Shown here: one piece after another, positions 27,371 to 38,624 of the stretch
Layout: every line of letters starts with the position of its first letter
Position numbering within the stretch: the first letter of the stretch is position 1
Assembly (NCBI GenBank): GCA_963971535.1
Contig: OZ020588.1
Coordinates: 119,151,005-119,215,004, forward strand
Source of the DNA: Notolepis coatsorum
Taxonomy: Eukaryota; Chordata; Actinopteri; Aulopiformes; Paralepididae
Length of the DNA: 64,000 nt
Direction of reading: 5' to 3'
Position numbers and translations under genes: made by a program
Notes under the pieces: model-generated
What the model was told of the DNA's origin: nothing
What the model saw: only the letters and a program-made list of their open reading frames with translations
Database searches by the model: none

Positions 27371-28050
27371 CATGAATGAATGAATGAATGAATGAATGAA
27401 TGAATGAATGAATGAATGAATGAATGAATGAATGAATGAATGAATGAATGAATGAATGAATGAATGAATGAATGAATGAATGAATGAAAACTTTATTTAA
27501 CAGATTGCCGAATGGGTACAATACAGTACGGCTCAATACACACAATTGTTAAGGGTATGCAGACCAGAGAAAGACTTTCGTCTTGTTTACATCAATTCAG
27601 TGCCACATACACACAGTCCTCATATCCCTCCTAGTTACACACAGTCATCATTATCCGTCCCATACAATACACACAACACAACAGACTAACTCGTCTTGCT
27701 CAATACTTGTTTATGAGTTTTAAGAGACAGCACTGTAATCTCTCTCAACCAAAGCTCTACTAGTTAACAAAGATCTCCACCTTGCTATCTGAAACACTGA
27801 CACCATTATCAACCTAATAATATCAACCTGATAATATTGAAACATTATCAATACAACATTAGCTACCAACTTTAGCAGGGCTCCTAATAACACAAGATAC
27901 ATTTCACTATGAATTGAAAATGGGGGACCCTGATGTAAACAAGACGAAAGTCTTTATCTGGTCTGCATCTCCTTAATAATTATGTGTATTGAGCCGTACT
28001 GTATATTGTACCCATTCTCCAATCTGTTAAATAAAGTTTTCATTCATTCA
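27371..28050. mobile_element. Foldback element with LINE 3' ends as inverted arms
   Basis: A (GAAT)n array (27371-27488) leads into gaaaactttatttaacagat and a reversed LINE 3' end to about 27596. After about 310 bp of unrelated sequence, a forward LINE 3' end (27906-28040) finishes in aataaagttttcattcattc. Arms face outward, tail side out. The middle has cacacagtcctcatatccct and cacacagtcatcattatccg repeats. Confidence 0.65.
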
Positions 28051-29401
28051 TGCCTTTTGAAAAGTGACATGGTCGATGTAGGAGTTATGATGATTCGGTT
28101 ACAGTAACGTTACACAAACTGACATTCTAAAGCCAAGAAGACACTTACCCATAAAGACGGTATCTCGATCGATCTAATCTATCGTTGAATAGTGCAGCTT
28201 CTCCATGTGATGAGTCCGACTTGAGCCGCATGCATAAATCCCATGGGAAATGTAAACAATATAGCATCGCGAGCCAGCTTGTTGCATCAAATTGATGTTT
28301 GGATTTTGTCTCCCGAGTGAAGTTAGAACTACTACACTTCGGCTGGTCCAGGCTAAGCACTGCAGGCTTTCGTTTTACAACAACTGAGATAAAAAAGAAA
28401 TATATATATATATCATCAAACAGTAGTCTTTTGTGATCTAATCGATCCTTCATTTGCGTGAGGATGCTGTCGAAATCCACTATTCTGTTGATGCGTGACA
28501 CACGTTCCATTTTCGGGACTCTGACTCCCGACAGGTGGTCACTCAGACAGTCACCCAAGCGATTTACCCAAATAAAGTTTTCATTCATTCATTAATTTCC
28601 TGTCTCGTTATAACACAAACAGCTCACCATGAACCATGACAAGCTTAATTACGTTAGTTAGCAGCCAAGCTAGCGTGATAACATTAGTAGTTATTATCAT
28701 CCAAGCTAGAAACTGCTAGGCTGCCTGCTTATACCTGCAATAATGTTGTCATCCTCCTGGACAGATAGACTTGTTAAATCATAATATCCACAGGTGTGTT
28801 GTGCTGGTCCTCAGTAAATGTCCCGCCGCGAAAAATAAGTTGCTATTAAAGTGTTAAATGTTAGATACACTAATATAGAGGTTTCGAACGTGGCTGCTCT
28901 CAGTGCTCTGTTAATAACATTTTCAATCAATCAATCAATCAATCCCGCGAGGGGAGAAACAGCTGTGTAGCTACAGAGCTGCAGACGTAGGAGCCATACT
29001 CTGATTGGATTTGCAAGGCTGCCAATCATTCAACCTCCGTGTATTGGATGTCAAGCGCTGTCAATCATTAAATCCTCCATTCAATGGCAAGAGTTTAACT
29101 GCACAGACCGTGCTTAGATGACATTAATAGCCTATTTTGATTGGCTATTATTTATTTAACAATGGGTCAACCTGTGCAGATATTCTGCACGAATAATTAC
29201 TGCAGGCAATACTGCAGTGCAGGCCTGCTCAGAGCTGTCAATTTTGGCCATTTTTGAAGAAAAAAAAATTCACTGGCATTTTTTTTACAGGGGAAAACAT
29301 TTATAATAAAAGAAAATAATAATAATAAAAAAAAATATATATATATATATGTAAATTAATAATAATTATGAATTATGAGTGAATTTGTATTTCACGTGTT
29401 G
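28051..29401. other. Intergenic with small LINE tails
   Basis: Isolated LINE tail words at 28570-28597 (aataaagttttcattcattc) and 28910-28945 (ttaataacattttcaatcaa with a CAAT tail). A 147-codon minus-strand frame at 28145-28588 has no recognisable content and is not called. Confidence 0.4.
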
Positions 29402-29890
29402 TCATAGAGAAACCTCCACTGTCCTGTATCCATAGTGCTGGTCTGAGGAGAGGTCTTTGACTACCTTGTCAGGAAGATCAGGGAGACTTGTCTTCCCCGG
29501 GATTTCCGGGAAGCTGAGGGTTCTCTCCAGAGAGCTGACAGTCGGCAGCAACTTTCCCAGCTCTCCCTCCCACAAGTCCTTGCTGCTGGTCTTCCCATCT
29601 CTCTGAGTGATCAGCTTCCTCAGCTTCAGCTCGCTAGTGTGCAGCTGGCACACAATCCAGAACAGTCTTCTGTCCAGGTATTCCTCCAGGAAGTGGAACA
29701 TCCCACCCTTGTACCCGGTGTTACTGTTGGTGCTGTCTCCAGCAATGGACTGTAGGCTGTCAGAGACTCCGTACTTGGTGCACCGCTCAAAGACTTGGAG
29801 AGCGAGTGCCTGTGATGATGACATGGTGGAGTCGCCAGGATCCTTCTCCTTGATGAAGTGGTCGAGAAAGCGGCCATCTCCGTCAGTCAT
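29402..29890 (-). pseudogene. Middle fragment of the same repetitive mobile-element-type protein as at 21095
   Basis: This 163-codon frame contains QVFERCTKYGVSDSLQSIAG, DSTNSNTGYKGGMFHFLEEY, RRLFWIVCQLHTSELKLRKL and ITQRDGKTSSKDLWEGELGK. In families I recall, this motif order (DGTxTNTG, then LxWxxCxxHxxELxLR, then LDGxTSGP) precedes the HSRW...WF...PCHTQAVER part seen at 21095-21985. An upstream frame near 29900-30000 (VYLAVDPKKIHRARDEVM) may be earlier coding sequence in a different register. The family is not named; function unknown; fragmentary. Confidence 0.55.
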
Positions 29891-31059
29891 GGTGTAGATA
29901 TCCTTCTAGTATCTCCTTCTTCTCTCTAGACTGCACCTTCCTCATCACCTCATCCCTAGCACGGTGAATCTTCTTGGGATCAACAGCCAGGTACACAGGA
30001 CAAACTGGGGAGTCATTTTCCCAGAGTAATTATTACGGAGTTATTATTTTCCTCTCAAGTAGTCATATTTACTCCATTTGGGGCATAATCATTGCCTGTG
30101 GCCAATAGAGTGAGAGTAAAGTTCCAGAAGAGTTTTGTGGTATAATTTGGTAATATAGCTCCTAAATATTGGAAAATGTCACTAAAAGAAAAGGTTTTAA
30201 GCATACATAGGCTTTGGGCAGGAAACAGCATTCTATCACATTCAGGCAAAGGGCCAAGTTAGAACAGGATGTAATCAAGGCAGGGTGTGTGAAGCAGCTT
30301 GGAATGTGAGAGACAATAGATGGTCAACAGAAACTGTTTATACAGGCATCTCATGTAGCTGTTATCTCCTGCCCCGCGGCCTGGGGACACAGGAGGCAGC
30401 CCAACTGGTCTGAGGGGAGGAGGTTTCAAATAGAACTTATCTTTAAATAACTTAAATGTGTTTTACTGGTTTAGGATGCTTACAATTAATGTGAAATACC
30501 TGCAAATATTACTGTTATGTTGGATTGGTGATGCTGAATAGAATGATATAAAATATGCTGTGTTTATGACAGAGAGTCATCGAGGTTACAATCAAGCCTA
30601 TTAAATAAACCAAATTGGAAGAATACCCAACATGCTGAGTAATAGCTGTTTGAAATAGATATAGAACTAATAATTATAAAACTATGAAACTGGGCTTGAT
30701 GGTAACAGACGGTGATTCTCATAGTTAAAAGTTTAATAGTTTAGAAATGAGATGAAACAATAATCTGTGAAGTAAGTAAATGAGCCTTGGCTGAATTAAG
30801 TGGGAAATATTATAATGATTAAATATAAACTGTTTGTAACTATTCAACTTAAGCTAAAAGGACTGTTCTGAGACTTATTACCAAAGTTGGTAAGTCTATT
30901 TTTATCTAGCAAATAGCCCTTTGATTTGAAACAATGAAACGAGAAACAGTTGGATTAAGGCCCACCTTCTTTGAAATTTGAACGGTGAATGATGGTGATT
31001 GGATGAGACCATTTGGGTGAGGTCATGGATGACCTCACTTTGGGGAGTTTCGCCTTGTT

Positions 31060-31069
31060 GATAAAAAGG
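31060..31069 (+). promoter_or_regulatory. TATA-like box in left repeat
   Basis: GATAAAAAGG lies about 300 bp before a possible poly(A) signal, which fits a U3/R layout. The same sequence is in the right repeat near 40625-40634. Inferred from sequence only. Confidence 0.35.
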
Positions 31070-31373
31070 GTGTGTGGGATTCACAAGGACAGAACAACCG
31101 CAACAGAACACACCACCCCCACGGAGAGGACAGCGAAACAGCAAGCAGAGGAACACACGAGGAAGAAAGCTTTTTGGAACGAGAAAATAATCACTTTGTT
31201 GTCAGCAGGCAACAAAGAAAATCAACAACTCAACGATGAAGATTATTATTCTTTAATCTACCTTCTTATGCTAGTATTGGGGACAAACAGCATAGTGTTT
31301 AGTCCATCAATACTAGTGCACATTCCATTTTCCATTGAAACCAGAATCATTGTTATTTCACTTTTTACTTTGA

Positions 31374-31379
31374 ATTAAA
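31374..31379 (+). promoter_or_regulatory. ATTAAA polyadenylation-like signal in left repeat
   Basis: The ATTAAA variant lies in tttgaattaaaaacagatct. The position downstream of the TATA-like box fits the R region of an LTR. Confidence 0.35.
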
Positions 31380-31720
31380 AACAGATCTGAGACAACTTCT
31401 CCTCTTCATTCTCCTGCTTAGCTGCCATCCTACAGACCGCGCTGGTCTTTATAAGTAAATAGGTTTTAAGGTGAATTTAGATACACAACGCAGAGTACAT
31501 GCAGTTAGATGGTTTTATAAGATAAAACCCTTATTCCTTTTTACTATAGTTTCTATTGGAGTAATACAGCATTGGTCACGCCTACTATCCATATAATTCC
31601 CAAAGGTGACAACGCCATCTTTCTCTCTCGGCAAGTCCTCACTTCAAGCTCAGGTAGCAGCAAGAGCGCAATACAGCAATATTTTCCTTCTCTTGGATCA
31701 AGTTGGATGCCAAATACCAG

Positions 31721-31722
31721 GT
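31721..31722 (+). promoter_or_regulatory. Splice donor at the end of the left repeat
   Basis: CAG/GTAAGA is a near-ideal donor. The best downstream acceptor is at 35527-35528, just before the gag-like frames, implying a 3.8-kb leader intron. Confidence 0.5.
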
Positions 31723-31758
31723 AAGATTATTATTATTATTATTCCTTTTTACTATAAT

Positions 31759-31776
31759 TGGTGCCTTGGTCCTAGG
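31759..31776 (+). other. Candidate primer binding site
   Basis: TGGTGCCTTGGTCCTAGG starts 18 bp after the shared repeat ends. Its first seven bases fit a histidine-tRNA 3' end as I recall it, but the rest does not match well. Low confidence. Confidence 0.25.
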
Positions 31777-34700
31777 CTGAAGCGCTTTTAGAATTTTTTT
31801 TCTCTCTGCTAATCGGCGTCTGGGAGATTGGGTTCATCACGACAGTCTCCTGCGAATCTACAAAGAGATCAGGTGAGTGAATACGGGGCCGTGATGGATG
31901 AAAATACGGGGCGTTCAGTTCGAACTGGGGTTGGAGAATGTGATAACCTCATGGGGTAATGGGGTAGGCAGGGTATGCGTGGCGATCATAGATCATATAG
32001 GGCGGGTATGTCAGTTTAAAGCGGGGATGTCCCGGCCGGTCACTCGGTAGCTGATGGTGTTGTACTGCGCGTTGGCGTGTGGCTCTGATCGAGGCCACAT
32101 TCGTCTTTGCGTTTGGGAAGAACGATAGGATACGCCCTGGAATACAAGACAGGCCGTCTCTTTCCAGGGAGCGTAAGAATGAGATGGTTTTAAAACGTCG
32201 GCAAACGATGCAGATGGAATTTACAGGCTCTAAATCCAACGCTGAAACAGATCCGCGGAATCAGGTTGTATGTAAGAGGGCGCTAATATGTCATCACGGG
32301 TCGCGAGATTATAAACGTGGTATGGTGAAATAGGTAGATGGGGGCCTTTCGGAGCATAACGCGTAGGCTGTTTAAAATATTACTCAGATTAGCCGGTCAC
32401 CTCGAAAATTTTAACGGGGAGGGGATTTTTTCTGGAAGATCAGCCGATCTAACTATAATCGATCCAACATTAGGGTTGGTTAGGAGGATGTGGGGTTTGC
32501 TTGTCAACTCGTGAGACGGTTGATTACAGAAAGCAAAAGCCGCAGCAGATCCGATTAGAACGTGTATAGCTTCGGCGTCCTATTTCGACGTGTTTGTCGT
32601 GACAAACGGAGACAAAATGCTCTTAGCAACAGATTGTTTCATTAAAACGGTTTGCAATGTAAATGTGCATTGCATGTATTGTGTACTAACGCTCTTAAGC
32701 GCGATGAAAATGGGCACGCGGAAACTATTGAAAAATGTAATGTAAAATGTGAATCTTAGGTTGGGGGATACGATGTACAAGCACTGGAAGTGAATGGATG
32801 TTTGTGACTAAGGTAATGTGTTTCACTAATTATGTATGTTTGAGCGTCTCTGTTAGTGGTTAGGAATGAATGACAAAACTGTGCAGGTTATTGTTGTATT
32901 ATTATGAAATTCTAGTGGCCAGCAACCGCGGGGAAATGTAATAGATAACGCCGTTTTCTCTGGGGCCGTTGGGTCGCTGCAGTCGTTAGCTGCTATGTTA
33001 GCCGCGGGGGCGAGCGAAGTTGATTATGGACGGGGCGTCGGGGTATCGAGTGTATGAAGTGGATCGGAGGTGTGTTGGGGTCACTGGGATGTGTGCGGTA
33101 CGTTAGAATTTTCGAATTCGGTGGGTTTAAGGTCATTATTTAATGAAATAAGGAATCGATTGGGACGAATAGTTTGACCCGGAAGTCGTTCTGTGCTCTG
33201 CTAGACCAAGGGCGGCAGCCGGCGGCGGGGTCAGGTATTTGCAGATGGCCTATGTATGTTGTAATGTTTTTGTTTTGATTAAATCTGTACACTGGCACTT
33301 GAGGGAATTGAAGTTCTGCTGCGGGGTGGAGCTGTGTTGTGCTAACATTGCAGTGTGTCGGGTCGCTCGACACTACGGGACAAAATTCCGTTTGGGGACG
33401 TTTATTGCGATGTCGTGGTTGAAGCTGAGCTAATGCTAACTAGCCGCGCTGGCTATCACACAAATGGCTAACGAAGCTAATATGCTAAGCTACCTGTGCT
33501 AACGACGTAGCATGATGGGACTCTCGGGATGTATCGCGATGTGCTACTAATACGGCTTGGCATGTAAACAAGGAGCGCGGCCATTTTGGGTAGGGGCGCC
33601 GTGTTTATTATCTAGGATAGGGGCGCGGGGCGTCCATTTTGAGGGATTTATTTTTCTAGGTGGTGTTTGTTTGGGATTGCAGTAGGGGGCGGCAGAGGCC
33701 AGGTTTAGGTTTCCATTCAAAGCTGCTTTGGTTTTCATATTTTCCTACACACAGGATGTGTTTTTCTTTTAAAGGTTAATTTAATAGTGGAATTAGATTG
33801 TTATGCTGTAGTAGTGTTGGTAGTATAGTTTAGTCCAGTAGTGGGATGTGGGGTCCCGGCTTCCTCCCCCCCCCTCCCCCTCCCCCTCCCTCTCTCTCTC
33901 AATGGGGCTGTTCAATGCTGAGGACCGCTGCGTCGTGGCACGCGGTGGTTAATGGCGACCGCTGTGTCATGGCTCGCGGTGGCTAATGTTGGCTGCTGCA
34001 TCGTGGCTCGCGGTGACTAAAGGCTGCCTAGCTACGTGCATTAATGTTGATGCGTCGTATGTGTGTAAATTACAGAGTAAGTGTGTACTTTTAATGGTGT
34101 TGGGGACTGTAATTATGGTTAAGGATACTAGGTTGTGAATGTAATGTGTGTGGTGTGTGTGAGAGCTGTGGTCAGTGGGGATGGTATGTGGTTTCCTGTT
34201 TGTATACTGGATTAAGCCGTCCTTCTAAATTTTTGCCTTAAGCTTGGGTATTATTTTTGTAGGGGAAGGTGTAGTAACGGTTGAGGGATGCGTTTGCGGT
34301 TATAGTGTGGATTTGTTTGTATTGTTTATTAGGATTTCCTGTTTATGTACTGGATTGAGTGGTGCTAGGGTGGTCTGTAGGTTTCTGGTGCTGGTTTGGT
34401 TGACGCCCGCAAAATGGTGATGGCGAGTGGGACGTGTGCAGTGACAGTGGTAATTACCAGCATCAGGGCGATGATGTCGTGGCAGCGGGCGGTGGAGCCA
34501 TACGCTCTGCCTCTCTCCGGGTCTCCAGCCGCCTTCCGCTCCCTTGACTTGACGGTGAGGTGAAGTGCTGCTGACCCGGGGCATAGCATAGGTTGTGCAG
34601 GGACGTGTTGTTATGACGGATGTGGGAGCTGGGTGCCGGGTGGGCGCTACCCATCTGAGTGTGTGTGTGGTGGAAGGATGTTTGTGGTATTCCTGGTGAA

Positions 34701-35526
34701 GGGGGCCGAGGGTTTTCGTTCGGGTTCGAAACCAAGGCGAGAATGCTTTGGGCTGAGTGGTGGCAGATCCTTGGTAGTCAGGGATCTGTGGGAATATTGC
34801 GACGAGTATGGTGCTGGGGTCTATGGTTTATAACATGGACAGCTGGACACTGTGCGAGCACGGGGATTCTGTGATATGAGTCGCTGAAAATTAATATCTT
34901 TCCTCTTGAGATGATGGCGTGTGTTTAACACCTATGGTTTGGTGTTAATAAGGGGGAATGGAGATTAATTATGAGTAATTATGTGAATAATGTGATGTAA
35001 AGTGTGATGTAAGATAGGAATACATTATAGACTTGCTCAGATAGAAATAAATACAGCAACACATAGAAGCTAATGTTAAAGTTACATCTACACATAGTCA
35101 TGAAGCTGTCAGTGACAATTAGAATGTTATATGAGATTGAGACGACAAATACATTAAGCAAAGAAGAAATTTTGATCAACTAGATTACCATATCCATCAC
35201 AAATGTTTAGAAATGATAGGTTGTAAAACTAATTCTGATTGTTCAAAGGAAAGGACCGTCAACGTACCAATGGACGGGAGATGTTGATGTACAATGGGTG
35301 TTCCTCAGAGAGCCGAGGACACGACAAGTGATTGGGAAAAATCCAGTTTTCCAATTCGACAACGGAAAAAGGCTAAGGCTGTGTCGTTATGATTAAAAAA
35401 AATTATAATTGCACTAACTCTCTCTAAAGTGGTATTAGTATAGAGACGCGCAACATTTCTATGCTTAAGATAAATAATGAAATGAATAGCGAATATCACT
35501 GGAATTTAAGTGTTTTTTTTTTTCAC
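31777..35526 (+). other. Long leader or intron region of the LTR-type element
   Basis: About 3.75 kb without a convincing coding frame. It is partly GC-rich and CpG-rich (32930-34000). A C/T-rich run lies at 33863-33900. Three degenerate repeats of about 45 bp (gctgcgtcgtggcacgcggt, gctgtgtcatggctcgcggt and gctgcatcgtggctcgcggt) occupy 33926-34020. A second donor-like site, ATCAG/GTGAGT, lies at about 31870. Confidence 0.5.
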
Positions 35527-35528
35527 AG
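35527..35528 (+). promoter_or_regulatory. Splice acceptor before the gag-like region
   Basis: A run of about 11 T then CACAG precedes the exon-like segment that leads to the frames at 35743 and 36028. Pairing with the repeat donor at 31720 is inferred. Confidence 0.5.
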
Positions 35529-35742
35529 TTGCTCGGGGCGGACTGAGACAGTGCCGACGATTCCAACTCCAACTGGGGAAATAATTGGCTATTTGAAGCC
35601 TGGGTATAGTATAATAAGCGTCTTGTCAATTCCTGTCTGCACCAATCAAATCTGAAAGTATGAGTGATTTTTAACTCAAGTTGGTAAAAAAAATTTGAAA
35701 CACAGAGAAACTTGTTTTTCCAAACGGTGATATTGCGAGTGT

Positions 35743-36000
35743 GTGAAAGTGGGGAGAATGTCGAATGCCCAACAGGTTCACCCTGGTGGAACATTGATAG
35801 GAGCAACTAAAGGTTTAGATGCAATAACCATAGCAAAGGTAGACAATCTGTCTATTTCAATGACTGGACATGTCACAATAAAAGTAAAGAAGCAATGGCC
35901 AAAGATATTCAGGCCTTTACAAAACCTTGTATTTAAGTATAGGAAAGGAGGCCGTTATAGATCGCGTAACCAAATAAAAAAACAGAAAAAGAAAGAATGA
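35743..36000 (+). CDS. Small basic protein of unknown function
   Basis: An 85-codon frame (an alternative start 15 bp downstream gives 80) directly precedes the gag-like gene. The middle has a possible beta-rich stretch (AITIAKVDNLSISMTGHVTI) and the C-terminus is very basic (RYRSRNQIKKQKKKE). It may be an N-terminal gag part or a leader-encoded protein. No family recognised. It sits in the first exon-like segment after the acceptor, which gives it some support. Confidence 0.35.
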   Translation: MKVGRMSNAQQVHPGGTLIGATKGLDAITIAKVDNLSISMTGHVTIKVKKQWPKIFRPLQNLVFKYRKGGRYRSRNQIKKQKKKE

Positions 36001-36027
36001 AGGGCAATTAATGCCGGCAATGGTAGC

Positions 36028-37038
36028 ATGCCAATAACCTCTGCAGACACGTCATTGACTGAATTGAGTAGTGACGTTAACCTGATTGATTTGAATATGA
36101 CTGATTCCCCTCATGAGACAAGCGTGTCTGAGGGACTTGGAATGATGATTTTGATTCCAACACAGGGGGTCTTTGAGGAGAGAGAACCAGAGACAACTGT
36201 TTTACCAGAGCCGATCCACGCTGGAGTGTCCATTGCAGGTGACTGCAATTTAACCAAGGGACAAAGAAAGCGACTGAGGAGAGCGGCATTGTTACATCAG
36301 TCCTGGGAAGTTGACTCTGGCCGTACGGCTGGAGCAGAGACCGACAGCAGGTATGGGAAAATACACGAACATTTTCCACAGACCACCAGATTCCCTTGCC
36401 CGGGCTTCCCCCACCCCCAACACCAGCACCAAACTGAGAGGCGTGGCCCGGTGACGAGGAGCCAGTCAGCGAGGGCCAGGGTGGAGGAAGAGAGGATGAC
36501 GTGCCTCTCTCCAGAAAGACAGAGGGCATTCACGGAAGCATCCGAAAGACATGAGACAGTCCGTAGAAAGCTGGTGGAGAAACAGCTGGCGGTTGACCGA
36601 GTTGCACACGAGAGAGACATGCTAGAACGAGAACTAGCGGAACAGACTGAGATCATGAGTGATGTAATTTTAGAAGTTATGTTCCGTGCTGCAGAACTAG
36701 GACTCCGTGAACGAGAGATGTTGCTTGCTCCGGTGCCCGGACAGGGAACTGGGCCGCAACATGGTAATAAGAACGGCGGGCGGGGTGAGTTTCCAAGCCC
36801 CTCCCAAGAACAGGCTCAAGGGGGACGAGACCAAAGATGGACTGTCGGAGGAAAGAGCCATGGAGATAATGGCAGAGAGCAAGGACAGACTCTGGGCCCG
36901 ATGAACCCAGGGCCATCCGACTACAGGCGGGGGGCCCACAGGGCCCCACAACCGAGGGAACAAGAACAGGCTTGCTGGACATGTGGACTGATAGGTCATT
37001 ATCAAAGGTCATGTCTGCAGAGGGCATCGGCTGAATAA
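36028..37038 (+). CDS. Gag-like protein with CCHC zinc knuckle
   Basis: The protein has 336 residues. The N-terminal third is acidic and Ser/Thr-rich. A basic KGQRKRLRRAA follows near residue 80. A helical, charge-rich segment (about 165-235; MTCLSPERQRAF to LGLREREMLL) is likely a coiled coil. A Gly/Gln/Asn/Pro-rich basic linker (about 235-315) leads to a terminal knuckle CWTCGLIGHYQRSC (C-x2-C-x4-H-x4-C), the retroviral-type nucleocapsid motif that binds RNA. There is no capsid major homology motif that I can see and no protease follows. In the element it would package RNA supplied by, or using enzymes of, an autonomous partner. The knuckle is intact, and the frame is open throughout. Confidence 0.6.
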   Translation: MPITSADTSLTELSSDVNLIDLNMTDSPHETSVSEGLGMMILIPTQGVFEEREPETTVLPEPIHAGVSIAGDCNLTKGQRKRLRRAALLHQSWEVDSGRTAGAETDSRYGKIHEHFPQTTRFPCPGFPHPQHQHQTERRGPVTRSQSARARVEEERMTCLSPERQRAFTEASERHETVRRKLVEKQLAVDRVAHERDMLERELAEQTEIMSDVILEVMFRAAELGLREREMLLAPVPGQGTGPQHGNKNGGRGEFPSPSQEQAQGGRDQRWTVGGKSHGDNGREQGQTLGPMNPGPSDYRRGAHRAPQPREQEQACWTCGLIGHYQRSCLQRASAE

Positions 37039-37208
37039 AAAAATATAGAAAAGTATTAAAAATAAAAATGAATTGAATAAAAAAATGCTATTGAGTAGAA
37101 TAAAAATAGAAAAGAAAATATATAGATGGGTTAGGTGATTAGGTTATGTGTGTAAGTTACTAAAAGAATGTGTGACTAACGTGGAAAGATGGAGTAACTG
37201 ACAGTTGC

Positions 37209-37391
37209 ATGGCTAATCGTACTAACAACAAAATGGTAGTTAAACAGATTTTTGGAACATTTAATATTAGAAAGAGTAATGATATGGTACTGCTTCAGTT
37301 AGTGACCAGTAGTAAATATCCATGCTTGATCAATAAGTGGATTGGTCAAAGGGTGGACTGCATGATTAAGAGATTAAGAAGAAGATATTGA
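37209..37391 (+). CDS. Short basic frame, uncertain
   Basis: 60 codons beginning MANRTNNKMVVKQIFGTFNI and ending in RLRRRY. It is the only open frame of note between the gag-like gene and 38.6 kb. No family recognised; it could be chance. Confidence 0.2.
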   Translation: MANRTNNKMVVKQIFGTFNIRKSNDMVLLQLVTSSKYPCLINKWIGQRVDCMIKRLRRRY

Positions 37392-38624
37392 TAGACGAAC
37401 ATTAACAAACATGATTGAACAGATATAGGAGTTTATTTATTTTTATTTTTATTTCCTAGTTTTTACAAGCAATTTCTGCCTCAGGCCGGGAGTTTTCATT
37501 TTGTTTATTCTTTTGATTTTTTTCTTTCTCTTTCTTAGTGTATACAGGGGTGGTTATGCCCCTAGAGGATAGGTTGATTTTGTTTCTAGGAGTGAGTTGA
37601 AGAACGACACGCACAATTTTGGGTTATTGCTTTCATTTGTTTTGGCGTGTTTTTCTTAGTTTTTGTTTCTTTTCTCAATTTTTTCTTAGGAGCGGAGGAT
37701 GGTGGCGACACAGCGGGACTGGTAGTATATGTCTATATAGTGGACTGAGAATGAAGTGGATGGACTAGAGCTGGTTCATGATTTTGTTCTCCGCCCATTG
37801 AGAATCCAGATTTAGGATCTGGGAGGTTGTGTCGCGGTTTTGTGGGAAGTGTTGGAAAAACATGATTCTCTGTACATGGATAAGCTGAGTAGGTTTTGGT
37901 CGCCATTGGCCAAATAGCTTTTGTGAAAGGTGTGGACGTGGGTAATTGATAATTGGCTTGTGGGGGACTCTGACGGCTTGTTAGAGGCTGGCAGAGTGGG
38001 TGAAAGAGGTGTGTTTAAAGCGACTGTGGTTTGTTGCCAGGTTGTAGGATTAGTTGGCGACGGGGTCTCGTCAGTGCTGGCTGTCCATACCGAGGAAAAC
38101 TGTCTGGAAACGAAGGTATGATTGTGAAAGTGATATTCCACATTCATAGGGTGGTGGGGTATACTACTGTGTTGAACTTGAGACATTGGTCTAGTAAAAT
38201 AGTACAGCACAAAGTAATGAGAGCCATGTGAATTTTTTTGAATATTAACAATCTAGAAGCCATGAAATATATAGATAAATTATTTGGAAAAGAAAAGAAA
38301 GTTGTCAAACTCAGAACAGTAAAGAGTGTCTGAGGGAGGAAAAAATGTGGATTCTCAATCAATTGTTGTGATAAAGGTAACCTGCGTTGTCCACCGAAGC
38401 GATATATACTCACTGCAGGATACGGATGGGAGATTGGTTTGTCAGCATTCGTCAGAGTGTGGTACGAGGAAAACCAAGGACTCCATCGGTACTGTTGATC
38501 CAAGACACTGGCTAGTGTCTACCCAGCGGTTCCATGGGGAACCACAACACTGCGGGTACCAAGAGATCCAGGAGAAGCCTAACTCTCAAGTGTTGAGAGT
38601 TCCGGCCAATGCAGTGACCGAGTC
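37392..38624 (+). other. Element interior without supported genes
   Basis: T-rich pyrimidine stretches at 37430-37530 and 37600-37690, each ending in a TTAG-type acceptor. Frames in this part are short and unrecognised. This is where pol would be expected in a full element, and nothing like it is present. Confidence 0.5.

Larger units (their letters stand above)
30136..31741 (+). repeat. Left 1.6-kb terminal repeat
   Basis: Contains a TATA-like GATAAAAAGG (31060-31069), an ATTAAA at 31374-31379 that could serve as a polyadenylation signal, and a strong splice donor TACCAG/GTAAGA at 31720/31721. An (ATT)n run closes the shared region. Open frames overlapping the putative start (31013-31378, 121 codons) are conserved in both repeats, but only because the repeats are nearly identical. 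Confidence 0.8.

Noticed and set aside
28145-28588. 147-codon minus-strand frame
   Set aside because: No recognisable domain, ordinary composition for non-coding DNA, contains an (AT)n run; probably chance.
30902-31378. Frames of 84 and 121 codons conserved in both 1.6-kb repeats
   Set aside because: Conservation follows from near identity of the repeats; no domain and they overlap the presumed promoter and poly(A) region.
34300-34874. Several overlapping 65-95 codon frames on both strands
   Set aside because: They overlap each other in a GC-rich leader or intron region and lack any conserved motif.
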